Shown here piece by piece: positions 16,527 through 24,482 of a stretch of 64,000 nt of DNA (within the stretch, counting starts at the first letter, position 1; each line of letters starts with the position of its first letter). The position numbers and the translations under genes are program-made. The stretch comes from Saccharopolyspora kobensis (GTDB taxonomy: Bacteria; Actinomycetota; Actinomycetes; Mycobacteriales; Pseudonocardiaceae), in NCBI RefSeq assembly GCF_900108315.1, contig NZ_FNVB01000015.1, positions 1-64,000 on the forward strand. The letters are read 5' to 3'. The notes beneath the pieces were generated by a model, which was not told where the DNA came from, ran no database searches, and was given only the letters and a program-made list of their open reading frames with translations.

Positions 16527-16960
16527 TTGCCCGCTCCCGGCCCTCTGCCGCGGAAGCTCTCACCGTGCGCGCTGGTCCAGCCCCAGACGCCGCCGACGTG
16601 GGTGTGGTAGCGGCGGTAGGCGTGGTCGACGTCCATCACGTGGATCACCGAGCCCTGCGCCTGCGGTTTGATCACCACCGCGTCGCGCGAGTAGCGCAGG
16701 TAGATGCCCGAGGCGTCGTTGTACTGCGACTGCGGCTTCCACTTCGAGGTGATCTGGAACGCGACCGTGCTCGGCGGCAGCGGGCTGGTGTAGGCGCGGT
16801 TGTCCGAATCTCCGCTGAGGTCCAGATGCGCCGCGCGGGTGTAGTTGTTCGCGACGTAGCCGCGCGGGCCGCTGCCGGTGGAGAACGCAGTGACCAGGCC
16901 GACGATCAGCGCGAGCACGGCCGCGGCGCCAGCGATGACGAACCAGAACTTCGGTTTCAC
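16523..16960 (-). CDS. DUF4247 family protein
   Basis: A 145-residue protein with one N-terminal membrane helix (FWFVIAGAAAVLALIVGLVTAF) and an extracytoplasmic domain. That domain contains YVANNYTRA near its start, YLRYSRDAVVIKP in the middle, and a His/Gly-rich C-terminus (RYHTHVGGVWGW). These features match the DUF4247 family, whose function is unknown. It is the second gene of the operon and starts four bases after the end of the DUF4178 gene. Confidence 0.8.
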   Translation of the reverse strand: MKPKFWFVIAGAAAVLALIVGLVTAFSTGSGPRGYVANNYTRAAHLDLSGDSDNRAYTSPLPPSTVAFQITSKWKPQSQYNDASGIYLRYSRDAVVIKPQAQGSVIHVMDVDHAYRRYHTHVGGVWGWTSAHGESFRGRGPGAGK

Positions 16961-16963
16961 GGG

Positions 16964-17578
16964 TCAGCTCGCGGTGGGGTAGATGAGCACGTCGTAGCGG
17001 CTGAGCGCCTCGCCGGTGCTGGCTTCCCAGTCCGCGCCGCCGTAGGACTCGAAGCCGAGCAGCGCGCCGTCCGACGACTCGTAGTCGTGGTAGCGCACGG
17101 TGCCGCTCTCGGCCAGCCCGGTGGTGGCCTCGCTGCGGAAGTCCGCGCTGCCGGACTCCTCGGAGTGGTAGGTGCGGCCGCCGAAGGCGATGGTCTTCGG
17201 GCCCGGCTCACCGGCGTCGTCCACCGGCGTCCACAGCGAGAGGATCAGGTCCGGGTCCTCCTCGACGGCCAGCCACACCTGGGTGCCCTTGGCGTCGTCG
17301 AGCAGGTGCTCGGACCAGGTCCAGCCGCCCTCGGACAGGCGCAGCGTGCCGCGCACGGTGAACGACCGTCCGCGCACCTCGACGATGTCACCCGCCTTGA
17401 GCGCGCGCGGGTCGCCGCGCAGCGAGTCCTGATCGCCGGTGTGGAACGGATCAGCGGGCGGCTGCGGCTGCGGTTCCGAAGCCGCGCGCTTGGCGCGCAT
17501 CCCCATGACCACAGCGACCACCGCGACGATGATCAGCACGATGACGACGATGATCAACGCCGTGACCAGACCGTTCAC
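16964..17578 (-). CDS. DUF4178 family membrane-anchored protein
   Basis: A 204-residue protein with an N-terminal membrane helix (residues ~4-28). A soluble DUF4178-like domain follows, with LKAGDIVEVRGRSFTVRGTL, VWLAVEEDPDLILSLW and GGRTYHSEESGSADF. The predicted fold is beta-rich and the function is unknown. GTG at 17578 is preceded by GGGAAGGG. It is the first gene of the five-gene operon, and no other gene lies in the 480 bp upstream. That region instead holds two palindromic elements, two hairpins and a tandem repeat. Confidence 0.8.
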   Translation of the reverse strand: MNGLVTALIIVVIVLIIVAVVAVVMGMRAKRAASEPQPQPPADPFHTGDQDSLRGDPRALKAGDIVEVRGRSFTVRGTLRLSEGGWTWSEHLLDDAKGTQVWLAVEEDPDLILSLWTPVDDAGEPGPKTIAFGGRTYHSEESGSADFRSEATTGLAESGTVRYHDYESSDGALLGFESYGGADWEASTGEALSRYDVLIYPTAS

Positions 17579-17697
17579 CCGTCAGCCCTTCCCTAGCGCG
17601 AGTGTCCGGCACAGAGCGTATTAGCGAGCCGCCGACTGGATGACACGATCCACCCAAATCGTGACCAGCGTCCCCGGACGCCGGTCACGCGACCTGC

Positions 17698-17741
17698 GCA
17701 ACTTCAATGGAAATCGGACGTCTGATTTCCATTGAAATCGC
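17698..17741. repeat. 44-bp A+T-rich palindromic element, copy 3
   Basis: Left arm GCAACTTCAATGGAAATC, core GGACGTCT, right arm GATTTCCATTGAAATCGC, with two mismatches between arms. It lies about 120 bp upstream of the DUF4178 start. Confidence 0.88.
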
Positions 17742-17758
17742 GTGGATCCCGACGCGCA

Positions 17759-17787
17759 GTCGGCGTGTCGGGCGACGACACGCCGAC
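17759..17787. repeat. CGGCGTGTCG hairpin, copy 2
   Basis: A perfect 12-bp stem, GTCGGCGTGTCG with its complement, and a 5-nt loop GGCGA. It is sandwiched between two 44-bp palindromes, as at 53929-54067. Confidence 0.8.
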
Positions 17788-17794
17788 GAGGCGC

Positions 17795-17838
17795 GCAACT
17801 TCCATTGAAATCGCGGGCCTGATTTCCATTGAAATTGC
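17795..17838. repeat. 44-bp A+T-rich palindromic element, copy 4
   Basis: Left arm GCAACTTCCATTGAAATC, core GCGGGCCT, right arm GATTTCCATTGAAATTGC. The arms have three mismatches and the core is the most diverged of the family. Confidence 0.85.
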
Positions 17839-17847
17839 GCAGAGCGC

Positions 17848-17885
17848 GGCGCGAGGGGCGGCCCCCTGGGGGCGCCCCTCGCGCC
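17848..17885. terminator. Long G+C-rich hairpin
   Basis: A 13-bp stem, GGCGCGAGGGGCG with its complement, and a G/C loop. It lies downstream of the leftward otsB-GH15 fusion gene, beyond the tandem repeat, and is a likely terminator for it. Confidence 0.6.
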
Positions 17886-17894
17886 GAGCGGGTC

Positions 17895-18058
17895 AGGCCT
17901 AGCCCGTCAGGACGAGTGGGACAGGCCGAGCCCGTCAGGACGAGCCCGTCAGCCCGACGGGTCAGACCGAGCCCGTCAGGACGAGCCCGTCAGGACGAGC
18001 CCGTCAGGCCGACGGGTCAGACCGAGCCCGTCAGGACGAGGCCGTCAGGACGAGGCCG
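17895..18058. repeat. Tandem array of ~14-bp GCCCGTCAGGACGA units
   Basis: About ten imperfect units based on GCCCGTCAGGACGA, some replaced by CCGACGGGTCAGACCGA variants, fill the space directly after the otsB-GH15 stop codon. An open frame through it on the plus strand is low-complexity (EPVRTSPS-type repeats) and judged non-coding. It is not a CRISPR array, because the units are contiguous with no unique spacers. Confidence 0.85.
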
Positions 18059-20620
18059 TCAGGCTGAGAGGAGTTGGGCGCAGCGGATCAGGCCCAGGTG
18101 GGAGTAGGCCTGCGGGTGGTTGCCCAGCGAGCGCTCCGCGATCGGGTCGTACTCCTCCGACAGCAGGCCCGTCGGACCCGCCGTGTCCACGATCTGCTGG
18201 AACAGCTCCTCCGCCTCGGTGCGGCGGCCGATCAGCAGGTACGACTCGATCAGCCACGCCGCGCAGAGGTGGAAGCCGCCCTCGTCACCGGGCAGCCCGT
18301 CGTCGCGGCGGTAGCGGTACACGGTGGAGCCGCTGCGCAGCTCCGCCTCGATCGCGGTGACGGTCGCCTGGAACCGCTCGTCCGACGGGTCGATCAGCCC
18401 GGACAGGCCGACGTGCAGCGACGCGGCGTCCAGGTCCGAGCCCTCGTAGGCGGTGGTGAAGGCCTGCACGTCCGGGTGCCAGCCGTTCTTCACCACGTCC
18501 TGCGCGATCTGGTCGCGCAGCGGCGCCCAGGACGGGTCGGCCTCGCGGCCGTAGGCCTCGGCGATCTTGACCGCGCGGTCCAGCGTCACCCAGCACATGA
18601 CCTTCGAGTACACGTGGTGGCGCGGCACGTCGCGCTCTTCCCAAATACCGTGGTCCGGCTCGAACCAGCGCTGCGAGACGGCCGAGGCCATCGCCGTGAC
18701 CAGCTGCCAGTCGACGTCGCGGACGCGGCCGGTGGCCTGCGCCAGGTGCGCGATCAGCTCCACCACCGGGCCGAAGACGTCCAGCTGCACCTGCTGGTCG
18801 GCGAGGTTGCCGACGCGGACCGGCCGGGAGCCGGCGTAGCCGGGCAGGCTGTCGATCACGGCCTCCGGGCCGAGGCTGGTGCCCGCCAGCGTGTACAGCG
18901 GGTGCAGCCGCTCCGGGCCGGGCAGCGTTTCGAGGACCCGGTGCAGCCAGTCCAGGAACGCCTCGGCCTCGTCGGTGGAGCCGAGCGTCACCAGCGCCTG
19001 CGCGGTCATGGCGCCGTCGCGCAGCCAGCAGTACCGGTAGTCCCAGTTGCGGACGCCGCCGATCTCCTCGGGCAGCGAGGTGGTGGCGGCGGCCATGATG
19101 CCGCCGGTGTCGGTGTTGCACAGGCCGCGCAGGGTCAGCGCCGAGCGGGCGACCAGGTCGTGCTCCACCTCGGGCAGCGACAGCGTCTTCATCCAGTCCG
19201 ACCAGTACCGGTCGGCCTCGTCGCGCCGCTCGGGCTCCGGCCGCGCCGGGGACAGGTCGTCGGAGCCGCAGCGCAGCTCCAGCACGACCGGCTCGCCCTC
19301 GGACAGCTCCAGCACCGCGTGCGCCGACTCGTGCATGCCGTCGGAGCTGATCTCCCACTGCACGCCCGGCGAGTACAGCACCATCGGCTCGGCGGTGCCC
19401 TGCACCCGCAGGCCGCCGGCCTCGGCGGTCAGCCGCACCGGCACCTGGCCGAACTCGGGGCGCGGCGCGAACTCCACTTCCGCCGTGGTGCTGCCGCTGA
19501 TCACCCGGATCAGGTCGGTGCGGTGGCTGTCGGTGCCGTGCGCCAGGTAGTCGGTGACCAGCAGCCGCGACCAGCGGGTCTCCACGGTCATCGTGTTCGG
19601 CACGTAGCGCTGGCCCAGCGGCAGCGGGCTGCGCTGGGTGCCGTTGCCGCCGCCGTGCGGGCGGATGCTGAAGTGGCCGGCGCCGGGGCCGCCGAGCAGG
19701 TCGGCGAACACCGCCGCCGAGTCCGGGCCGGGGTGGCACATCCAGGTCAGCCGCGCGTCCGGGGTCAGCAGGCCGACGGTGCGCTCGTTGGACAGCATCG
19801 TCAGCCGCTCGATCGGCGGGGCCTGCTCGCCGTAGAGCCAGGTCCGGCGCTCCTCCATCAGGAACGCCAGCACGGTGGCGACGTCGGCGGCGTCGCCGAT
19901 CCGGTAGCCGGCCAGGGTCTCCCCGTCGCCGATCTTGATGCCCAGGTCGGGGCCGTGCAGGCGGGCGAAGGCCTTCTCGTCGGTGACGTCGTCGCCGAGG
20001 AACACCGCGGCGGTGGCACCGACCTGGTGGCGCAGGGTGTCCAGCGCGTTGCCCTTGTCGGTCTGCACCACGGCGAGCTCGATGACCTCCTTGCCCTCGG
20101 TCACCTGCACGCCGTCCCACTGGGCGGGACCGGTGCGGACGGTCTCCAGCACTTCGCCGGCGACGTCGGGTTCGGCGCGGCGGACGTGCACCGCGACGCT
20201 GGCCGGCTTGGCCTCCAGCGTCACGCCGTCCTTGCCGCGCACGATGTCCTGCAGGCCGATCTGCAGCTCGGTGCGCAGCTGGGTGGCCTCGGGTTCGAGC
20301 TCGTGCACGAACCCGACGTCGAACTCCGAACCGTGGCTGCCGACCAGGTAGACCTCGGCGGGCAGGCGGGACAGGGTGGCCAGGTCGCGCAGCGCCCGGC
20401 CGGAGATCACGGCGGTGGTGGTGGCGGGCAGGGCGGCCAGCGAACGCAGGGCGTGCACCGACTCCGGCAGCGGTTTCGCCTGGGTGGGGTCGGCCACGAT
20501 GGGTGCCAGGGTGCCGTCGTAGTCGCAGGCGACCAGAAGTCGGGGTGTCCGCGCGAGCTGCACGATCTCGCGGCGCAGCTCCGCAGGCAGGGCTTCGGCG
20601 GTCAACGCCATACTCCTCAT
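18059..20620 (-). CDS. otsB: Trehalose-6-phosphate phosphatase fused to a GH15 glycoside hydrolase
   Basis: An 853-residue fusion. Residues ~15-255 are an OtsB HAD phosphatase, with motif I DYDGTLAPI, motif II VISGR and motif IV GDDVTDEKAF. Residues ~265-853 are a GH15 glucoamylase/trehalase-like domain with NWDYRYCWLRDGA, an acid region GIWEERDVPRHHVYSKVMCW and GLLSEEYDP carrying the second catalytic Glu. OtsB makes trehalose from trehalose-6-phosphate. GH15 enzymes of mycobacteria can hydrolyse trehalose, so one chain may make and break the sugar, or GH15 may act on another glucan. No signal peptide is visible, so it is cytosolic. Two ATGs (20620 and 20611) are possible. It is downstream of otsA on the same strand. 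Confidence 0.9.
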   Translation of the reverse strand: MRSMALTAEALPAELRREIVQLARTPRLLVACDYDGTLAPIVADPTQAKPLPESVHALRSLAALPATTTAVISGRALRDLATLSRLPAEVYLVGSHGSEFDVGFVHELEPEATQLRTELQIGLQDIVRGKDGVTLEAKPASVAVHVRRAEPDVAGEVLETVRTGPAQWDGVQVTEGKEVIELAVVQTDKGNALDTLRHQVGATAAVFLGDDVTDEKAFARLHGPDLGIKIGDGETLAGYRIGDAADVATVLAFLMEERRTWLYGEQAPPIERLTMLSNERTVGLLTPDARLTWMCHPGPDSAAVFADLLGGPGAGHFSIRPHGGGNGTQRSPLPLGQRYVPNTMTVETRWSRLLVTDYLAHGTDSHRTDLIRVISGSTTAEVEFAPRPEFGQVPVRLTAEAGGLRVQGTAEPMVLYSPGVQWEISSDGMHESAHAVLELSEGEPVVLELRCGSDDLSPARPEPERRDEADRYWSDWMKTLSLPEVEHDLVARSALTLRGLCNTDTGGIMAAATTSLPEEIGGVRNWDYRYCWLRDGAMTAQALVTLGSTDEAEAFLDWLHRVLETLPGPERLHPLYTLAGTSLGPEAVIDSLPGYAGSRPVRVGNLADQQVQLDVFGPVVELIAHLAQATGRVRDVDWQLVTAMASAVSQRWFEPDHGIWEERDVPRHHVYSKVMCWVTLDRAVKIAEAYGREADPSWAPLRDQIAQDVVKNGWHPDVQAFTTAYEGSDLDAASLHVGLSGLIDPSDERFQATVTAIEAELRSGSTVYRYRRDDGLPGDEGGFHLCAAWLIESYLLIGRRTEAEELFQQIVDTAGPTGLLSEEYDPIAERSLGNHPQAYSHLGLIRCAQLLSA

Positions 20621-20717
20621 CAGGGGGGCGTGGTCAAAGAAGTTCTTTCAGAATGCGGCGTGAGCCGCATGCGGTGCAGGACTCGGCCCGCACCGCTGCG
20701 GGTTCCCAGTCGTCGTC

Positions 20718-20818
20718 TGGCGAGGACGGCCCGCTTGCCGCGCGTCGGTCACGCACAAGAACGGGATCCCGCAGCCAGGCGGCGTCTGAGGTTCCGCCAC
20801 CGGCACCGCCACGCAAAC
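20718..20818 (+). repeat. Dispersed intergenic repeat, copy 3
   Basis: Carries GGCGAGGACGGCCCG, GGGATCCCGCAGCCAGGCGG, TCTGAGGTTCCGCC and ACCGGCACCGCCACGCA in the shared order. It lies in the 321-bp gap between otsA and otsB-GH15, where no gene is seen. Confidence 0.6.
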
Positions 20819-20941
20819 CATTCTGAAACAACTCCAGGTCTGAGGTTGATCGATCCGGTTGCGGTCGTCGATGGTGACCGGCCGGTTCCAACCAGTATCG
20901 CTGACGCCTGGCTGTCCGTGTTGCGGACCAGTTACTCGCAG

Positions 20942-22381
20942 CTATTCCGCAGCAGGCGTGCCCAGAGCTTCGAGGAACGACCGCGCCCAGCGGTCGACAT
21001 CGTGCGTGAGCACTTGCCTGCGCAGTGCGCGCATCCTACGGCGTCCTTCGGCCTCGTCGATGTCGAGGGCGGCCAGCAGCGCGTCCTTGACACCATCGAG
21101 GTTGTGCGGGTTGACCAGGAACGCGCTGGTGAGCTCGGCGGCGGCCCCGGCGAACTCGCTGAGCACCAGCGCTCCGCCCAGGTCGTACCGGCAGGCCACG
21201 TACTCCTTGCAGACCAGGTTCATGCCGTCGCGCACCGGCGTCACGACCATGACGTCGGCGGCGCAGTAGAAGGCGACCAGGTCCTTGCGGTCCACCGAGG
21301 TGTGCAGGTAGTGCACCGCGGGGTGGCCGACGCGGCCGAACTCGCCGTTGATCCGCCCGACCTCGCGCTCGATGTCCTCGCGCATCTGCTTGTAGTGCTC
21401 GACGCGCTCCCGGCTCGGCGTGGCGATCTGGATCATCGTCACGTCCTCGGCCTTGATCTGGCCCTCGGCCAGCAGCTCGTGCATCGCGTGCAGCCGCACG
21501 TCGATGCCCTTGGTGTAGTCGAGGCGGTCGACGCCGAGCATGATCTTGCGCGGGTTGCCGAGCTCCGCGCGCAGCGCCTTGACGCGCTGCTGGATCTCCT
21601 TGGTGCGCGCCAGCCGGTCGAGCTCGGCGGAGGCGATGGAGATCGGGAACGCGCCCACCCGCACCGTCCGGTCGCCGACCTGCACCACGCCCGGGCGCGA
21701 GCGCACGCCGACCTGGCCGCGGCTGGGTTCGAAACCGGCCAGCCTGCGGGCCAGCCACAGGAAGTTCTGCGCCCCGCCGGGCCGGTGGAAGCCGACCAGG
21801 TCGGCGCCCAGCAGGCCGCGCACTATCTCGGTCCGCCACGGCAGCTGCATGAACAGCTCGACGGGCGGGAACGGGATGTGCAGGAAGAACCCGATGCGCA
21901 GGTCGGGGCGCAGCTCCCGCAGCATCGCGGGCACCAGCTGCAGCTGGTAGTCCTGCACCCACACCGTCGCGCCCTCGGCGCTCACCTTCGCGGCGGCCTC
22001 CGCGAACCGCTGGTTGACCCGCTGGTAGGCGTGCCACCAGGAGCGGTCGAACACCGGCGGCACCACCACGTCGTGGTAGAGCGGCCACAGCGTGGCGTTC
22101 GAGAAACCCTCGTAGTACTCGGCGAACTCGGCGGCCGACAGCGGCACCGGGTGCAGCTGCAGGCCGTCGTCGGAGAACGGTTCGACCTCGATGTCGGCCA
22201 CCCCGGGCCAGCCGACCCACGCCCCGCGCCGAGCGCGCAGGAACGGTTCGAGCGCGGTGACCAACCCGCCCGGACTGTGCTTCCAACGCTCGGTGCCGTC
22301 GTCGAGGCGCTCCAGATCGACCGGTAGCCGGTTGGCGACCACGACGAAGTCCGCTCGGTCGGGCGTGCTGCCCTTGCTCAC
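20942..22381 (-). CDS. otsA: Trehalose-6-phosphate synthase
   Basis: A 479-residue GT20 enzyme joining a glucose nucleotide donor to glucose-6-phosphate. Hallmarks are VVVANRLPVD at the N-terminus, HSPGGLVTAL, VWVQDYQLQLVP, IGFFLHIPFPP, and the C-terminal nucleotide-binding block RDGMNLVCKEYVACR, followed by LVLSEFAGAA. It acts in the cytosol in the OtsAB route, and the product is the substrate of the adjacent OtsB-GH15 fusion. GTG at 22381 follows GGGAGGAA at good spacing. Confidence 0.96.
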   Translation of the reverse strand: MSKGSTPDRADFVVVANRLPVDLERLDDGTERWKHSPGGLVTALEPFLRARRGAWVGWPGVADIEVEPFSDDGLQLHPVPLSAAEFAEYYEGFSNATLWPLYHDVVVPPVFDRSWWHAYQRVNQRFAEAAAKVSAEGATVWVQDYQLQLVPAMLRELRPDLRIGFFLHIPFPPVELFMQLPWRTEIVRGLLGADLVGFHRPGGAQNFLWLARRLAGFEPSRGQVGVRSRPGVVQVGDRTVRVGAFPISIASAELDRLARTKEIQQRVKALRAELGNPRKIMLGVDRLDYTKGIDVRLHAMHELLAEGQIKAEDVTMIQIATPSRERVEHYKQMREDIEREVGRINGEFGRVGHPAVHYLHTSVDRKDLVAFYCAADVMVVTPVRDGMNLVCKEYVACRYDLGGALVLSEFAGAAAELTSAFLVNPHNLDGVKDALLAALDIDEAEGRRRMRALRRQVLTHDVDRWARSFLEALGTPAAE

Positions 22382-22509
22382 CGGTATTCCTCCCGCCGTG
22401 TCAACTACCTGTCGCGAGGCTAGCTAATCCAGCCAGACCCGGCGTGCTGCGAGCGGGCCAACCCGCGCCGCGCGCCTTGCCCCCTTCCGGGCAACGGTGC
22501 ATCCTCTCG

Positions 22510-22549
22510 TGCGCGTTTTCGGTTGCCAGCACAACCAAAAACGCGCACA
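22510..22549. terminator. Hairpin terminator after the ThrE-like gene
   Basis: A 17-bp stem with one mismatch (GTGCGCGTTTTCGGTTG with a 6-nt loop), containing A/T runs on both arms. It lies four bases beyond the stop of the leftward exporter gene and about 130 bp upstream of otsA. Confidence 0.7.
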
Positions 22550-22552
22550 GCC

Positions 22553-24073
22553 CTAGTCCAGCCGACGCCTGGTCGGACGCAGCGGCCCGGACAGCCGGGG
22601 CCCGGAGAACCGGCGCTCCAGCCTGCCGAGCCTGGTGCGCACCGGCTGCGCCAGGTACTCGCCGAGCACGACGCCGGCACCGAGCGCGAGACCGATGGCC
22701 GCGGCGAGCATCAGCGTGGTCGCCCCGCTCGGGCTGCCGAGCACGGACAGCTCGTACAGGCCGCGGTAGGTCGCCAGACCGGGCAGCAGCGGCGCGACGC
22801 CGGAAACCGCGATCACCAGCGACGGGATCCGCAGCCGGCGCGCGATGATGCCGCCGATGAAACCGACCACGGTGGTCGCGATCGCCCCGGCCAGCACGGT
22901 GTGCACGTCGGCCAGCGTCAGCACCGCGTGCATGCCCGCTGCGACGGCACCGCCGATCCCGGCGACCAGCAGCGGCCGCGGCGGCGCGTAGCTGGCCAGC
23001 GCGAAGCACGCCGAGGTCGACGCACCTGCGAGGACCTGCAGCGACAGCGACAGCGCCGGGGCGAGCACTTGAGCGCGCCCGAGGGCCGTGGCGTCGAGCC
23101 CGGCCATCGTGTCGCCGCCGATGCGCACGCCGACGTAGAGCGACAGCACCACGCCGGCGATCAGCCCGGCCGACATCAGCGCGAGCTCGGCCATCCGGCC
23201 CGCGGCGGTCACGTTGTAGCCGGTGATCGCGTCCTGCATCGAACCGACCACGGTCATCCCGGACAGCAGCACGATGATGCTCGCGGCCACCGCCAGCTGC
23301 GGGTTGTCCAGCCAGCCGAGGGCGTAGAAGGTCACCGCGACGCTGGTGGCGACGGCACCGCCGACGGCCTGCTGGAAGAAGAACGGCAGGGCGCGCTTGT
23401 TCAGCAACCGCCCGATCCGGTCGATCAGCGCGGTCGCGAGAGCAGCGGTCACCGGCAGCATGACGCCGCCGCCACCGCCGCCGAGCAGCACCGCCAGCGA
23501 AGCCGCCATGCCCGCCCAGGACACGGTGGCCACCCAGCGCGGGAACGGGTGCGGCGCGGTGGTGATCTTGTCGAGCTCGGCGTAGGCCTCGGCGGCGGAG
23601 AGCTCCTGGGCGATGATCTTGCGCAGCAGGTCCTCGACGTCGGCGAGCCGGGTGTAGTCGATGGAGCGGTTGCGCACCACCCGCAGCGAGGTGATCGGCG
23701 GGACCTCGGTCCCCCGGTAGCAGGAAACGGTGATCGACGTGTAGATCACGTCGACCTCGCAGTGCGGCAGACCGTAGGCGTTGACGACGGCGATGATCGT
23801 CGCGGTCACGTCGGAGGCGCCGGCGCCGCTGGCCATCTGCACCTCACCGATGCGCAGGCCGAGGTCGAGCACGAGGTGGACGGTGGACTCGTCGGGAAGC
23901 GCCGGCCCGTAGACGACGTTGCGAACCCCGGGCGGGATGGTGGCCTCCGGGTCGCGCCGCCGCAGCACACCCCGGGCGCGCTGCGTGATTCCCAATGCTG
24001 CTCTTCCCTCCTGCCGCCCAGCCTTGCGGGCGGATCGCCGTGGCTGATCTTCCCCTCGGGCATCGCCTGTCAT
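22553..24073 (-). CDS. ThrE-family threonine/serine exporter
   Basis: A 506-residue protein of the ThrE type. The N-terminal soluble domain (residues ~40-190; GLRIGEVQMASGAGASDVTA, a typical ThrE segment) precedes about ten membrane helices. The C-terminal block (GFIGGIIARRLRIPSLVIAV, GVAPLLPGLATYRGLYEL) corresponds to the second ThrE domain. The Corynebacterium ThrE exports threonine and serine by proton antiport; substrates here are inferred. ATG at 24073 is preferred, because the upstream frame lacks a ribosome site and approaches the oppositely oriented tRNA. It reads divergently from tRNA-Thr. Confidence 0.85.
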   Translation of the reverse strand: MTGDARGEDQPRRSARKAGRQEGRAALGITQRARGVLRRRDPEATIPPGVRNVVYGPALPDESTVHLVLDLGLRIGEVQMASGAGASDVTATIIAVVNAYGLPHCEVDVIYTSITVSCYRGTEVPPITSLRVVRNRSIDYTRLADVEDLLRKIIAQELSAAEAYAELDKITTAPHPFPRWVATVSWAGMAASLAVLLGGGGGGVMLPVTAALATALIDRIGRLLNKRALPFFFQQAVGGAVATSVAVTFYALGWLDNPQLAVAASIIVLLSGMTVVGSMQDAITGYNVTAAGRMAELALMSAGLIAGVVLSLYVGVRIGGDTMAGLDATALGRAQVLAPALSLSLQVLAGASTSACFALASYAPPRPLLVAGIGGAVAAGMHAVLTLADVHTVLAGAIATTVVGFIGGIIARRLRIPSLVIAVSGVAPLLPGLATYRGLYELSVLGSPSGATTLMLAAAIGLALGAGVVLGEYLAQPVRTRLGRLERRFSGPRLSGPLRPTRRRLD

Positions 24074-24228
24074 GACCTGACCGTTGCACCTGAATTCCGT
24101 GGCGTCCATCACTGTCCGGCCGCGCCCGTCACCAGCGACCGAAGCGATGGTCCGCCAGATGTGGCCAAGCCGCTTCCCCACCCGAGCGAGCGGATGCTTA
24201 CGATGTCCCCGCACCACACGACGTGCGC

Positions 24229-24304
24229 GCCGCTGTAGCTCAGTTGGTAGAGCGCCCGCCTTGTAAGCGGACGGTCAGGGGTTCGAGTCCCCTCAGCGGC
24301 TCCA
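24229..24304 (+). tRNA. tRNA-Thr (anticodon UGU)
   Basis: A 76-nt cloverleaf. The acceptor arm is GCCGCTG/CAGCGGC with an encoded CCA end. The D-arm is GCTC-AGTTGGTA-GAGC. The anticodon loop CTTGTAA gives anticodon TGT. The T-arm is AGGGG-TTCGAGT-CCCCT. The first anticodon-stem pair is a C-A mismatch; the remaining four pair. It reads Thr ACA and probably other ACN codons. Confidence 0.95.
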
Positions 24305-24309
24305 AAGGT

Positions 24310-24326
24310 ACCTGACCAGGTCTTTT
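24310..24326 (+). terminator. Small hairpin with T-run after tRNA-Thr
   Basis: ACCTG-AC-CAGGT followed by CTTTT, six bases after the tRNA CCA end. It is short, but one of the few hairpins here with a T-run. Confidence 0.45.
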
Positions 24327-24363
24327 GACGAATCCCGCACGGCCTGTCAGCTCCAGCACACAA

Positions 24364-24392
24364 CGCCCCGCCCGATCACGTCGAGCGGGGCG
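24364..24392. terminator. G+C hairpin terminator
   Basis: CGCCCCGC with its complement GCGGGGCG and a 13-nt loop. It lies downstream of tRNA-Thr and downstream of the leftward monooxygenase gene, so it may serve both. Confidence 0.6.
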
Positions 24393-24482
24393 CCGCCGTT
24401 TCGGCGATCAGTCGTCCGCGATTCCGCGCGGAGTCGGCATCTTCCACGCCCGGCGAACGCCGATCTCGCGCGAAAATGCCAC

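Noticed and set aside
17895..18058. CRISPR-like appearance of the repeated GCCCGTCAGGACGA units
   Set aside because: Units are directly adjacent and imperfect, without equal-length unique spacers, and no cas genes are present.
17829..18107. 92-codon frame through the tandem array
   Set aside because: Its low-complexity Arg/Pro/Ser composition is dictated by the 14-bp repeat; no start signal, and it overlaps the otsB-GH15 end.
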